This document shows positions 45,611 to 53,290 of a stretch of DNA of 64,000 nt, piece after piece. How positions within the stretch are numbered: position 1 is the stretch's first letter; each line of letters opens with the position of its first letter. A program made the translations under genes and the position numbers. The notes under the pieces were generated by a model. It did no database searches and had not been told where the DNA came from. It saw only the letters and a program-made list of their open reading frames with translations. This DNA comes from Mucilaginibacter rubeus (GTDB lineage: Bacteria; Bacteroidota; Bacteroidia; Sphingobacteriales; Sphingobacteriaceae), in the NCBI RefSeq assembly GCF_003286415.2, contig NZ_CP043450.1, positions 4,402,001 through 4,466,000 of the forward strand, given 5' to 3'.

Positions 45611-46672
45611 CTATTTGGAAAGCGGTATAGCTATCCGCAAGGTCGGGCGGCTACCTGCCAGCCTGTTCTTTGCCGCGGTCTCAAAAAACACTTTAGTCTC
45701 AATCAACACGCCATTCGGTGCAAAATAGGCCAGTCCCGGGCCATAGCCGAACACACGCTCTTTAGTATCACCGATCCCATAGTGATCTGAATAATAATGA
45801 TGGTCCCCGCCATAGCTGTCCTGATTGAACTGTGTGAGATAGTAAGCGGCCGCCTCCACTTTCAGGCTTTTGAAAACCGAATAATCAATGGAGTAATTCC
45901 CGTTATAATATGCGCCGGGCTTCCCCTTTTGTCCGACATAGTGCGAATTATAATTGAACTGGTTCCTTGAACTGATACTGAACTTGTCATCCAACATCAT
46001 TGTAAAAGCGTGGTATACCCCATAGGCCCATAAATGTGAAGATGGATTTATAACATAATGACTATCATAATTACCGACCGGCAGGTTCACGTCAAATTCT
46101 ACCCTATGGGAAAATGGTCTTCCGAAGAGCTTCTTGTCTGACCATTGAACAGCGGTACCCTGAACAACATCGCCCAATACACCGGGGTTAGCATTGGGTG
46201 CCTGTCCAGCTGCGCTGGAAGAATTGATCTGAACAATAGGCACCAATACCGTGAATCCCAGGTTCCCTCCAAGTACGCGTACCGGTGACAGGTATATCAG
46301 CTGGTTCATTTGCAAAAGGGAGTTTATTTTCAGGTCGGAGTGCAGGGCATGACCCCCGCCGTCATATACATCCCGCGTATGAAAATATTGGGCGTAACCT
46401 TGATAAACGAACCCTGGCTTGCCGGCAATACCGTCAAAAACATTCGCCAGACCGAGATTTGTCGGCGGCAATACAGGGTCCTGTGCGTAAAGTTTAAGGC
46501 CTGCTGCCAGACAAAGCAATATCGTAAGCAATGGCTTTCTGCTTTTCCATCCTCTGTCCTTTTGTTGATCTGGCTTTGTTGGTTGTTTCAGACCTTGCAC
46601 GCTGCCGGCTGCCGGACTTTCCGGTTCCTGGCGTTGACGATCACTGATTGGCTTCTTGATATCCGTTTTCAT
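45611..46672 (-). CDS. Outer-membrane transporter of the phenol-degradation/SphA type
   Basis: 353 residues. After a long hydrophilic N-terminus comes a signal segment (KPLLTILLCLAAGLKLYAQ, about 47-66) and a beta-barrel similar to 'protein involved in meta-pathway of phenol degradation' proteins (NQLIYLSPVRVLGGNLGFTVLVPIV, HRVEFDVNLPVGNY, RVFGYGPGLAYF). These proteins let hydrophobic or aromatic compounds through the outer membrane. The promoter's -7 element ends 5 bp before the ATG at 46672, so either the mRNA is leaderless or translation begins at an internal GTG (46600), giving a normal signal peptide. Divergent from the nitroreductase, sharing one Crp box. Confidence 0.75.
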   Translation of the reverse strand: MKTDIKKPISDRQRQEPESPAAGSVQGLKQPTKPDQQKDRGWKSRKPLLTILLCLAAGLKLYAQDPVLPPTNLGLANVFDGIAGKPGFVYQGYAQYFHTRDVYDGGGHALHSDLKINSLLQMNQLIYLSPVRVLGGNLGFTVLVPIVQINSSSAAGQAPNANPGVLGDVVQGTAVQWSDKKLFGRPFSHRVEFDVNLPVGNYDSHYVINPSSHLWAYGVYHAFTMMLDDKFSISSRNQFNYNSHYVGQKGKPGAYYNGNYSIDYSVFKSLKVEAAAYYLTQFNQDSYGGDHHYYSDHYGIGDTKERVFGYGPGLAYFAPNGVLIETKVFFETAAKNRLAGSRPTLRIAIPLSK

Positions 46673-46676
46673 AACG

Positions 46677-46743
46677 CAAACCTACTGCTCACCGCAACGG
46701 CGCTAAATGATGAAAAACAAGAAAAGGCGTTGATTTTTATCAA
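46677..46743 (-). promoter_or_regulatory. Shared Crp box, leftward promoter (outer-membrane channel)
   Basis: Uses the box TTGATTTTTATCAA (46730-46743) with -7 element TAGGTTTG (complement of 46677-46684), a full match to TANNTTTG, at the standard distance. The second half-site position (46707-46711, ATGAT) has one mismatch. Confidence 0.65.
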
Positions 46744-46796
46744 TGCAACTTTTTATCCTATGTCAATGAGAAACACCATCCGCCAACGGACCTTTA
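46730..46796 (+). promoter_or_regulatory. Shared Crp box, rightward promoter (nitroreductase)
   Basis: Box TTGATTTTTATCAA (46730-46743), second half-site GTCAA (46762-46766), -7-like GACCTTTA (46789-46796); spacings 18 and 22 bp. Start near 46800, leader about 14 nt. Confidence 0.72.
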
Positions 46797-46813
46797 TAAA
46801 AATTAAACATATT

Positions 46814-47461
46814 ATGAAAACCGACATTTTAGATATTACTGAAGCGCTGAACTGGCGTTATGCAGCAAAGAGGATGACAGGAGCTACTGTGCCTCAGGAA
46901 ATTATTGACCGCATACTGGAAGCCGCTTGGCTTGCACCTTCAGGAATCGGCCTTCAACCTTACGAGATCTTGGTAATTACGAACCCCGAATTGAAAAAAC
47001 AGCTGCTACCCATCGCCGGCAATCAGCTGCAGGTCGTGGAATCCTCACACCTTCTTGTATTTGCCCCATGGAACGATTATACGCCCGAACGGATCAATAA
47101 GGTGTTTGACCACCTGAATGAGCAACGCGGCACAAGCAGCACCACTTCGGATCGCCAGCGCCAGTTTGCCATCAATTATTTCTCCAAATTTACCAGCGAA
47201 GAGAACTTTCACCACGCTGCCAAGCAGGCACATATCGCCCTTGGGATCGCGGTAGCGGCGGCAGCGCTTGAACGGGTGGATGCCACACCCATGGAAGGAT
47301 TCAATGCCAAAGCACTCGACGAATTTCTGGACCTTAGATCGAAAGGCCTGCGCAGTTCCATGCTCATGGCCATCGGTTACCGGGATACGGCCAATGACTG
47401 GAACCTTCCGTTGAAAAAAGTGAGAAAACCAAAATCCGAATTTATAACGCTGTACCGGTAA
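46814..47461 (+). CDS. Nitroreductase family protein
   Basis: 215 residues from the ATG at 46814 (MKTDILDITEALNWRYAAKRM); an upstream TTG frame overlaps the divergent gene and is rejected. FMN-dependent NAD(P)H nitroreductase, NfsB-like: RYAAKRMTG, AAWLAPSGIGLQPYEILVI, AKQAHIALGIAVAAAALERVDATPMEGF, MAIGYRDTANDW. It reduces nitro-aromatics, quinones or related acceptors in the cytoplasm. Divergent from the outer-membrane channel, with which it shares a Crp box. Confidence 0.93.
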   Translation: MKTDILDITEALNWRYAAKRMTGATVPQEIIDRILEAAWLAPSGIGLQPYEILVITNPELKKQLLPIAGNQLQVVESSHLLVFAPWNDYTPERINKVFDHLNEQRGTSSTTSDRQRQFAINYFSKFTSEENFHHAAKQAHIALGIAVAAAALERVDATPMEGFNAKALDEFLDLRSKGLRSSMLMAIGYRDTANDWNLPLKKVRKPKSEFITLYR

Positions 47462-47541
47462 TTGCCGACGGGATATCGTTCTCATCTAAATCGACACCGA
47501 TATCCCCTTTGTTAACAAAACTAAATGCTAAGCGTAATATG

Positions 47542-47549
47542 TATATTTG
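47542..47549 (+). promoter_or_regulatory. -7 element of the Crp-type gene at 47583
   Basis: TATATTTG matches TANNTTTG. Transcription from about 47553 excludes the TTG at 47547 as a start codon and supports the GTG at 47583. No Crp boxes are seen upstream. Confidence 0.5.
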
Positions 47550-47582
47550 AAACTTCAAAAGCACATCGTAAAACAGAAAACA

Positions 47583-48161
47583 GTGATTGAGGTCTTCAAA
47601 CAATACATTCGCAGTAAAAGCAAGGTCACGGACGAAGATTTGGCACAAATTGTAGCCGCCTGTCAGGTTAAAAGGTTAAGGAAACGTCAATATCTGCTAC
47701 AGGAAGGCGATGTCTGGAAATTTAACGCTTTTGTGACGAAAGGCTGTGTCCGCACTTATACGCTTGACGACAAGGGGAATGAGCATATCATTAATTTCGC
47801 TGTAGAGAACTGGTGGACAGGTGACCGTGAAAGCCTGGCCTCGGGAGAACCCTCCATTTTCAATATCGATGCTTTGGAAGATTCAGAGCTTATATTGATC
47901 CCCAAAAAGAATTTTGATCAGTTATGCGAACTGATACCCGCTTTCAATGACCTGATCAACAGCGTTCTGCAGAAAAGTTTCATTGTCGCTCAAAACAGGA
48001 TACACACTTTTATCAGTTTATCAGCGGAGGAGAAATATTTAAAATTCCTGGAAAAATTCCCGCACTTGCCTATGCGTGTCCCCCAGGGAATGATCGCATC
48101 CTATCTTGGTATCACTCCTGAAACACTAAGCAGGATCCGAAACCAGACAGCCAAAAAATAG
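47583..48161 (+). CDS. Crp/Fnr-family regulator (ETLSR recognition helix)
   Basis: 192 residues from the GTG at 47583, aligned with the start of its paralogue at 49230-49814 (FKQYIRSKSKVTDEDL vs FKRYLREKSDVTEADL). Beta-roll (YLLQEGDVWKFNAFVTKGCVRTYTLDDKGNEH), ALEDSEL, and winged helix MIASYLGITPETLSRIRNQ with the FNR-like Glu-x-x-Ser-Arg. Followed by a short VOC gene on the same strand; the same pair is repeated in mirror image to the right. Confidence 0.87.
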   Translation: MIEVFKQYIRSKSKVTDEDLAQIVAACQVKRLRKRQYLLQEGDVWKFNAFVTKGCVRTYTLDDKGNEHIINFAVENWWTGDRESLASGEPSIFNIDALEDSELILIPKKNFDQLCELIPAFNDLINSVLQKSFIVAQNRIHTFISLSAEEKYLKFLEKFPHLPMRVPQGMIASYLGITPETLSRIRNQTAKK

Positions 48162-48242
48162 ATCTCGTTGAAACGGGGCCCGGCATATTGATATATAAAT
48201 TCCCCGGACCGGCTGGCTGAACAACTTGACACGCCCGTGCTA

Positions 48243-48308
48243 TTGATAAATGTCAATGGCATTTCTTACTTTAAATCAAGTGAGGATATTTTTTCAAAGA
48301 GGAGATTT
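48243..48308 (+). promoter_or_regulatory. Tandem Crp/FNR-box promoter of short VOC gene (48344)
   Basis: Box TTGATAAATGTCAA (48243-48256, identical to the SDR operon box), second half-site ATCAA (48275-48279), -7 element GAGATTTG (48301-48308). The first spacing is 18 bp; the second is 21 bp, one shorter than in the other copies. Confidence 0.75.
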
Positions 48309-48343
48309 GTACGACCGGCAGAGAACGCCGGTTAAGATACAAC

Positions 48344-48721
48344 ATGAAAAAATCAACAGGCTTAAAAAAGATAGCGATCAGGATCAAAGGCCCCGAATTG
48401 ATGATCTATCAAACTCTTGCCCGGGAAGTTGCCGGCTCAAAAAAACTCTTGATCAGCCCGGGATTGACAGTGTACCTGCTTCCGGACGGGACATCCATAG
48501 AGCTATACGGACCAGGATCCGTTTATCCCGATTACCTTTTTGCCGAATCTGACGTGGTCACATCCTATAAAGTAGCTGATATCGAAAAAACGGTCACCGA
48601 ATTGAGAAAAGCAGGCGCAAGGATCTTAAGCCCGATCGAACAGGTCTGTAATGCTTACAGGTACTGCCATCTTTCAGTGGAAGGCCAGGCTGTGTTTGGC
48701 ATATTCGAAGACAACGTATAA
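48344..48721 (+). CDS. Short VOC-like protein, family B
   Basis: 125 residues, homologous along its length to the products at 48727 and 29402: KKIA near the start, SPGLTVYLLPDGTSIELYG, P-D-Y-L-F, VVTSYKVADI and YRYCH ... FGIFED. It is convergent with its own homologue, with only 5 bp between stops. Its promoter carries the tandem Crp boxes; the Crp gene lies 182 bp upstream. Role unknown; a small-molecule binding or effector-producing partner of the Crp protein is one possibility. Confidence 0.68.
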   Translation: MKKSTGLKKIAIRIKGPELMIYQTLAREVAGSKKLLISPGLTVYLLPDGTSIELYGPGSVYPDYLFAESDVVTSYKVADIEKTVTELRKAGARILSPIEQVCNAYRYCHLSVEGQAVFGIFEDNV

Positions 48722-48726
48722 ACGCC

Positions 48727-49104
48727 TCAATTACTTTTTTCATAGATCCCGATAACCGTTTTCTCAGGAGTGAGCACGTGGCAGTACCGATATGACGAAC
48801 AGATTGTTTCGACCTGTCCCAACAATTCGGCTCCTTTCGGAAGCAACTCCTGTAACATGGTATCAATGTCGGGAACGCGGTAACTCACGACCACGTTACC
48901 GTGCGCAAATAAATATTCAGGGAAAGTAAAACCGGTTCCGTACAGCTCAACGGTGGTACCGTCGCCCATAACGTAAGCAGACAGGCTTGGCTCGACAAGT
49001 ACTTTCCTGGTACCCGGATCCTGTTCCAGTAACGCTCTAAAAATATCAGCATCCCCTGTTCCTGATTTAACGGCTATCTTTTTAGCGAACGCGAAATTTT
49101 TCAT
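48727..49104 (-). CDS. Short VOC-like protein, family C
   Basis: 125 residues from the ATG at 49104 (MKNFAFAKKIAVKSG, aligned with its homologues; an ATG at 49125 adds seven residues). Same conserved pattern: EPSLSAYVMGDGTTVELYGTG, P-E-Y-L-F, VVVSYRVPDI, YRYCH ... IGIYEK. Mirror partner of the gene at 48344. Its promoter keeps the -7 element and the proximal half-site of the regulon at exact spacing but has a weak distal box. Confidence 0.7.
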   Translation of the reverse strand: MKNFAFAKKIAVKSGTGDADIFRALLEQDPGTRKVLVEPSLSAYVMGDGTTVELYGTGFTFPEYLFAHGNVVVSYRVPDIDTMLQELLPKGAELLGQVETICSSYRYCHVLTPEKTVIGIYEKSN

Positions 49105-49150
49105 ATTTATCTTTATAATAAGCAACTGCGGTTAAAAGCGAGCGCTTATA

Positions 49151-49216
49151 CAAAGTTCTTTAACCGGGGACTGATAACGATTGATAAATAATAAATAAGG
49201 ATTTGACAGGAATAAC
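49151..49216 (-). promoter_or_regulatory. Partly degenerate tandem-box promoter of short VOC gene (48727)
   Basis: -7 element GAACTTTG (complement of 49151-49158, identical to that of the SDR operon), proximal half-site TTGAT on the plus strand (49181-49185) at the exact 22 bp. The distal box is reduced to TTGAC (49203-49207) one base out of register with a poor other half. Confidence 0.5.
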
Positions 49217-49229
49217 CAAAGATCAATAA

Positions 49230-49814
49230 TCAATTCTTCTTAACCGTTTGCCGCCTTATCCGGCTAAGTGTTTCCCTGGTTATACCTAAATAGGAGGCAA
49301 TCATGGATTGCGGCACCCGTGTGTTCAGATGAGGTGAAGTTTCCAGAAATTGCAGGTATTTCTCTTCGGCGGTCAGGCTGATATAAGTGTGGATACGTCG
49401 TTGCGCGACCAAAAAGCTCTTTTGCAGGATACCATTGACCATATTCTTAAAAGAAGGTATCTCGCTGCAGATCCTTTCGAAGTTTGCGTCAGAGATCAGA
49501 ATAACCTCGGAATCTTCCAAAGCGTCAATATTAAATATCGACGGCCTCCCGGTCGTCAGACTTTCGCGGTCACCGGCCCACCAGTTCTCTATCGCGAAAT
49601 AAATAATGTGTTCATTACCGGCCAGGTCAACAGTGTAGGTCCTGAGGCATCCTTTAGCGACAAAACAATGGAACTTCCAGATATCACCATCCTGAAGCAG
49701 GTACTGCTTCCGCCTCAGTCTTTTGACCTGACAAGCGGACATAATAACGTTCAGGTCGGCTTCCGTTACGTCGCTCTTTTCACGCAAATATCTTTTAAAT
49801 TGATCTGTCGCCAT
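49230..49814 (-). CDS. Crp/Fnr-family regulator (ETLSR recognition helix)
   Basis: 194 residues, clear paralogue of the product at 47583 (CQVKRLRRKQYLLQDGDIWKFHCFVAKGCLRTYTVD, IENWWAGDRESLTTGRPSIFNIDALEDSEV). Winged helix MIASYLGITRETLSRIRRQ with FNR-like Glu-x-x-Ser-Arg. Followed on its strand by a short VOC gene. No Fe-S ligands. It starts 42 bp from the stop of an NtrC-type gene on the same strand and could be read through from it. Confidence 0.88.
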   Translation of the reverse strand: MATDQFKRYLREKSDVTEADLNVIMSACQVKRLRRKQYLLQDGDIWKFHCFVAKGCLRTYTVDLAGNEHIIYFAIENWWAGDRESLTTGRPSIFNIDALEDSEVILISDANFERICSEIPSFKNMVNGILQKSFLVAQRRIHTYISLTAEEKYLQFLETSPHLNTRVPQSMIASYLGITRETLSRIRRQTVKKN

Positions 49815-49856
49815 TTAATAATAATATGATCATTGTAAAATCTGTCCGGCCCTTTT

Positions 49857-51791
49857 TTACCGATCGTGGTATGACTCTTTCTTGATGCCCAGTTTTTTCA
49901 TTCTTGAGGTCAGCGTACTTGGAGGTAGCCCTAAAATCTCGGCGGCGCCACCCGGACCAGTGACCTTACCATGGCAACTTTTAAGTACAGTAAGAATATG
50001 TTCCGCTTCGATCTCTTCGAGTGTTTTCCTGCTTCCGTTGGCGGACGGCCGCATACTTGGCTGTTCGCGGACAGGTGCCGGCAACTCTACTGCATCGATC
50101 ACTGAACTCCTGGATTTGATCAGGCTGCGCTCTATAAGGTGCTCCAATTCGCGGATATTTCCGGGCCACTGATATCCGGCCAGCTGTTTTAAGGCATTTT
50201 CGCTCAGATCGGGCACAGTTTCCCGACCCATACTGCCTGCACTTTTCGCGAGAAAATATTTGCCAAGTATCGGAATATCCTCTTTACGGTCCCGCAACGG
50301 AGGGAGACTGATCGGAAAAACATTCAACCGGTAAAAGAGGTCAAGCCGGAAACGGCCTTCGCCCACTTCTTTTTCAAGATTACGATTAGTAGCTGCGACG
50401 ATACGAACATCTACTTTTATCGTTTTGCTGCTGCCAATATGTTCAAATTGCTTCTCCTGTAATACCCTAAGTAATTTAACCTGCGACTCCAGGGGCAGTT
50501 CCCCGATCTCATCCAGAAAGATCGTTCCCCCGTCAGCCGCCTCAAATTTCCCGATACGTTTCTCCACGGCACCCGTAAATGCGCCTTTTTCGTGCCCAAA
50601 AAGCTCTGACTCGATCAGGTCCGCCGGCATGGCCGCACAATTGACCGTTACAAACGGTGCTGATTTTCTGGATGAAAGCAGATGGATATTGTGCGCGATC
50701 TTCTCTTTCCCGGTTCCGCTTTCTCCCAGGATCAATACGGAGACAGGCGTATCCGCAACAAGTTCCACATTATCCAGTACATGCAGCAACGCAGCGCTGT
50801 TACCATATATTCCATCAAATTTTGGAACCGCCTTAACCGGTTGAAACCTGGCGGCACGACGCATAACTTTCGTATCACCGGAAGCAGCATGATGAAGTTG
50901 GCTGAACAACTTCAAAACGGACCTTTCAGTTTTACATAATAATGCCCTGTGGGTATGGTCATAGGCATCTTCGTTCTTATTGTAGAAACCCAACTGAAGC
51001 ATACCTTCGCTGCCGCGGCTTATAAACTGCAGCGCCGAATTGAAGCGGTACTGCGATAAAGGGTTAGTCCCATTTCCTCCCGGACGCGTTAATTCGGAAA
51101 AGGCCGGACCAGTTATGATCTTAGCGTCAGCGTTCCTTTTTCCGTCCGGCACCTGATCAAAATAAAATAGCTGCCCCAGGTTCTGCCGGGACAGTGAGGG
51201 TAATATCTGGTATTCATTGAAACCGATCCTAAAAAAAGCGCCCGATTCAGTTTCATGACCATCGGCAGGAATAAAATTGTAAGCCAGGTAGTCAAATGGG
51301 ATCAGGGACTGAAACGCAGCCGGTATTTTGCTCAGTTTGCTCTCAAAAGGGATCTGCTCATCCGACAACGACCTTAATCCCTGCTGTAGCATCGATTCCC
51401 GCTGCGTTGCGAACTGCAATATGCTTTCATGTTTGCTACGGGCTATTTCCAGCATCATTAAAAGATCTCTTTCGCGGAACGGCTTGACCAAAAAACCGTA
51501 AGGTTGTGTCGCCTTGGCCGCTTCAAGTATACTTTGATTGGTATTGGCTGAAACGTAGATAAATCCGATACCCCTTTCCTGTAAAAAAGGAGCAAGCTCC
51601 GTTCCCATTGAATCATCCTGTAAAAATATATCGAGCAGAACCCAGGTCGGTTGATGCTTTTCGATCGCCGCTTTTGCCGACTCCACTGTATCCGCTGTAG
51701 CGCATACCTTGTAACCGGCATTTTCCATCATATTGGTCAGGTCATTGGCTACTATGAATTCGTCTTCAACAATTAAAAGTTTTTCATTCAT
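49857..51791 (-). CDS. NtrC-type sigma-54-dependent response regulator
   Basis: 644 residues. REC domain (1-125) with phospho-acceptor Asp 54 in WVLLDIFLQDD and Lys in VKPF. A GAF-like middle region (about 150-310). AAA+ domain with Walker A GESGTGKE, sigma-54 contact loop GAFTGA (in GHEKGAFTGAVEKR), Walker B GGTIFLDEIGELP and R-fingers. C-terminal Fis-type helix-turn-helix (AAEILGLPPSTLTSRMKKLGI). It lies 13 bp after the HisKA_2 kinase gene, its obvious partner. Near-duplicate of the product at 55986-57914. Confidence 0.93.
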   Translation of the reverse strand: MNEKLLIVEDEFIVANDLTNMMENAGYKVCATADTVESAKAAIEKHQPTWVLLDIFLQDDSMGTELAPFLQERGIGFIYVSANTNQSILEAAKATQPYGFLVKPFRERDLLMMLEIARSKHESILQFATQRESMLQQGLRSLSDEQIPFESKLSKIPAAFQSLIPFDYLAYNFIPADGHETESGAFFRIGFNEYQILPSLSRQNLGQLFYFDQVPDGKRNADAKIITGPAFSELTRPGGNGTNPLSQYRFNSALQFISRGSEGMLQLGFYNKNEDAYDHTHRALLCKTERSVLKLFSQLHHAASGDTKVMRRAARFQPVKAVPKFDGIYGNSAALLHVLDNVELVADTPVSVLILGESGTGKEKIAHNIHLLSSRKSAPFVTVNCAAMPADLIESELFGHEKGAFTGAVEKRIGKFEAADGGTIFLDEIGELPLESQVKLLRVLQEKQFEHIGSSKTIKVDVRIVAATNRNLEKEVGEGRFRLDLFYRLNVFPISLPPLRDRKEDIPILGKYFLAKSAGSMGRETVPDLSENALKQLAGYQWPGNIRELEHLIERSLIKSRSSVIDAVELPAPVREQPSMRPSANGSRKTLEEIEAEHILTVLKSCHGKVTGPGGAAEILGLPPSTLTSRMKKLGIKKESYHDR

Positions 51792-51804
51792 AAACTCAAA
51801 TTAA

Positions 51805-52734
51805 CTATTCATCAGCATACCGCAAAATCCCGGGGCTGCTGCTTTTAATTTTAAAATCGATAGCGATTTCAAGGCCATTCATTTTATTTATAGTCACCTT
51901 GCCCCGAATTTGGCGGGACAAACCAAGTATAAGTGTTTTTCCCAAAGATCCTGAAGCATAAAAATCAAAGTCTTCCGGTAAGCCAATCCCGTCATCTGCA
52001 TATATCAGCTGGTAATTATTATCATCGCCGGACAAAAGCCTGATCCTCACAATCCCTGTCCTGTCTCCGGGGAAGGCATATTTCAACGAGTTCGTTACAA
52101 GTTCATTAATAATGAGCGCGAACGGTATAGCAGTCGCCGGATCTATTTTCAAAGAAACCAGATCCATCTCGAATTGAACGCCCGTTCCCTTGTTAAATTC
52201 ATCCACCAGGTAATCCACGAGATCCTTGATGCAACAGGACATTTCTATTTCAGTTCCGGCAGGATGCAAAAACAATTTCTGATGGACCAGTGAAAGCGCG
52301 TAAAGCCGGTGCCTGCTGCTGGTCAAAGTCTCTTTGCCGATCCTGTCATTAGTGAACGAGAACTGACTGTTAATCAAACTGCTCATGATCTGAAGGTTAT
52401 TCTTTACCCTGTGATGCATTTCCGCCTCAAGCCATTCACTCCTCTGCCCTAGCTTCGCCACTTCGTTTTCCAAACGCCGTTTTTCCGTTTCCAGTATCTT
52501 CATGCTCTTTTCATGCTGACGCCTGATCCTTCTTACCATTTGAAGTCCCATCAGGTATAAACAAACGAGGCATAGGAATGTGGTAGCCAACAGTAAAGGA
52601 CCAACTTTTAGGGCTTGCAAACCAATAGTTACCAATACCGGATCATTTGATGTATCAGATACCCCTATGAGGTATACGCTTTTCGCTGTCATTTCCATGC
52701 TTACAGTGTTTTGCATCTTTTTCGCATTAGTCAA
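51805..52734 (-). CDS. HisKA_2 membrane histidine kinase
   Basis: 309 residues: one transmembrane helix (about 38-66, VGPLLLATTFLCLVCLYLMGLQ), short coiled coil, HisKA_2 domain with EAEMHHRVKNNLQIMSSLINSQF (His 107/108) and HATPase_c with IINELVTNSLKYAFPG, ADDGIGLPEDF and SLGKTLILGL. There is no sensory domain apart from the membrane helix. Cognate of the NtrC-type gene 13 bp downstream. Pairing HisKA_2 with a sigma-54 activator is uncommon. The start is uncertain among several N-terminal Met codons. Confidence 0.88.
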   Translation of the reverse strand: MTNAKKMQNTVSMEMTAKSVYLIGVSDTSNDPVLVTIGLQALKVGPLLLATTFLCLVCLYLMGLQMVRRIRRQHEKSMKILETEKRRLENEVAKLGQRSEWLEAEMHHRVKNNLQIMSSLINSQFSFTNDRIGKETLTSSRHRLYALSLVHQKLFLHPAGTEIEMSCCIKDLVDYLVDEFNKGTGVQFEMDLVSLKIDPATAIPFALIINELVTNSLKYAFPGDRTGIVRIRLLSGDDNNYQLIYADDGIGLPEDFDFYASGSLGKTLILGLSRQIRGKVTINKMNGLEIAIDFKIKSSSPGILRYADE

Positions 52735-53042
52735 GGCGGCGTAACCCCAGGTTAATCATAATCATCTTAAAGAACGATTATTCGCTTTGCTAACAAATCA
52801 AATGCCTATGCAGCAGCATTTGACAATCAGTTAATTAAAAAAAACAAGAATTCAATTTCTCGACATTTCGAGAAACCTCGATATTTCGTGAGTGATTTTC
52901 GGTTATTTGTAAAACCTCCGGCACTTATCGTTCGCCGCTACATCTATTCATCCAACCGGTCAATCCCGGATTGGATACCCGGGAACTTTTGGTAGCTGAT
53001 GATCGCCGTACATAAATGATCAGGGGCTTTTATTTCATGGTT
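52735..53042. promoter_or_regulatory. Long leader of the first kinase operon
   Basis: About 300 bp lie between the tandem-box promoter at 53043 and the kinase ATG. They hold no convincing gene but contain the dyad TTCTCGACATTTCGAGAA (52857-52874), with a second partial copy 18 bp further (TCGATATTTCG, 52878-52888). The same dyad occurs upstream of the second kinase operon. Confidence 0.5.
52857..52888. promoter_or_regulatory. TTCTCGA-N4-TCGAGAA dyad, first kinase operon
   Basis: Seven-base perfect arms TTCTCGA/TCGAGAA around CATT, 123 bp upstream of the kinase start, followed by a tandem partial copy. A dyad with the same arms is found 149 bp upstream of the paralogous kinase, which makes it a likely binding site of the NtrC-type regulators or another shared factor. 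Confidence 0.6.
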
Positions 53043-53109
53043 CAAAACTCTGCATAATTGGAAAACTGAAGATTGATCCATGGTAAATTGTATAATTGAT
53101 CTTTATCAA
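53043..53109 (-). promoter_or_regulatory. Tandem Crp/FNR-box promoter toward the first kinase operon
   Basis: Box TTGATCTTTATCAA (53096-53109), second half-site TTGAT (53073-53077), -7 element GAGTTTTG (complement of 53043-53050); spacings 18 and 22 bp exactly. Transcription would start near 53039 and reach the kinase ATG at 52734 after a leader of about 305 nt, or make a short RNA. Confidence 0.7.
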
Positions 53110-53134
53110 GTTTAACCCTGTCATCCAGCGTTAT

Positions 53135-53158
53135 AAAAAAGGCAGCCATAGGCTGCCT
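53135..53158 (-). terminator. Terminator of the SnoaL-like gene at 53291
   Basis: Stem AGGCAGCC (53140-53147) / GGCTGCCT (53151-53158), 3-nt loop, minus-strand T run (complement of 53135-53140). It separates the SnoaL gene from the kinase promoter. Confidence 0.75.
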
Positions 53159-53290
53159 CAGATTTTTCGATCACATTAAAATCCTGAGAAACTTTGTCTC
53201 AGGAAACATCCGCACGTGCAGGAGGACTATCGCAGAGAATTATAATATCCGGCTTTAGCACATCAGCCTGTATACAAACCGACCGCGCGT

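Noticed and set aside
46310..46813. 168-codon N-terminal extension of the nitroreductase
   Set aside because: It runs antisense through the channel gene and across the divergent promoter; the family start is the ATG at 46814.
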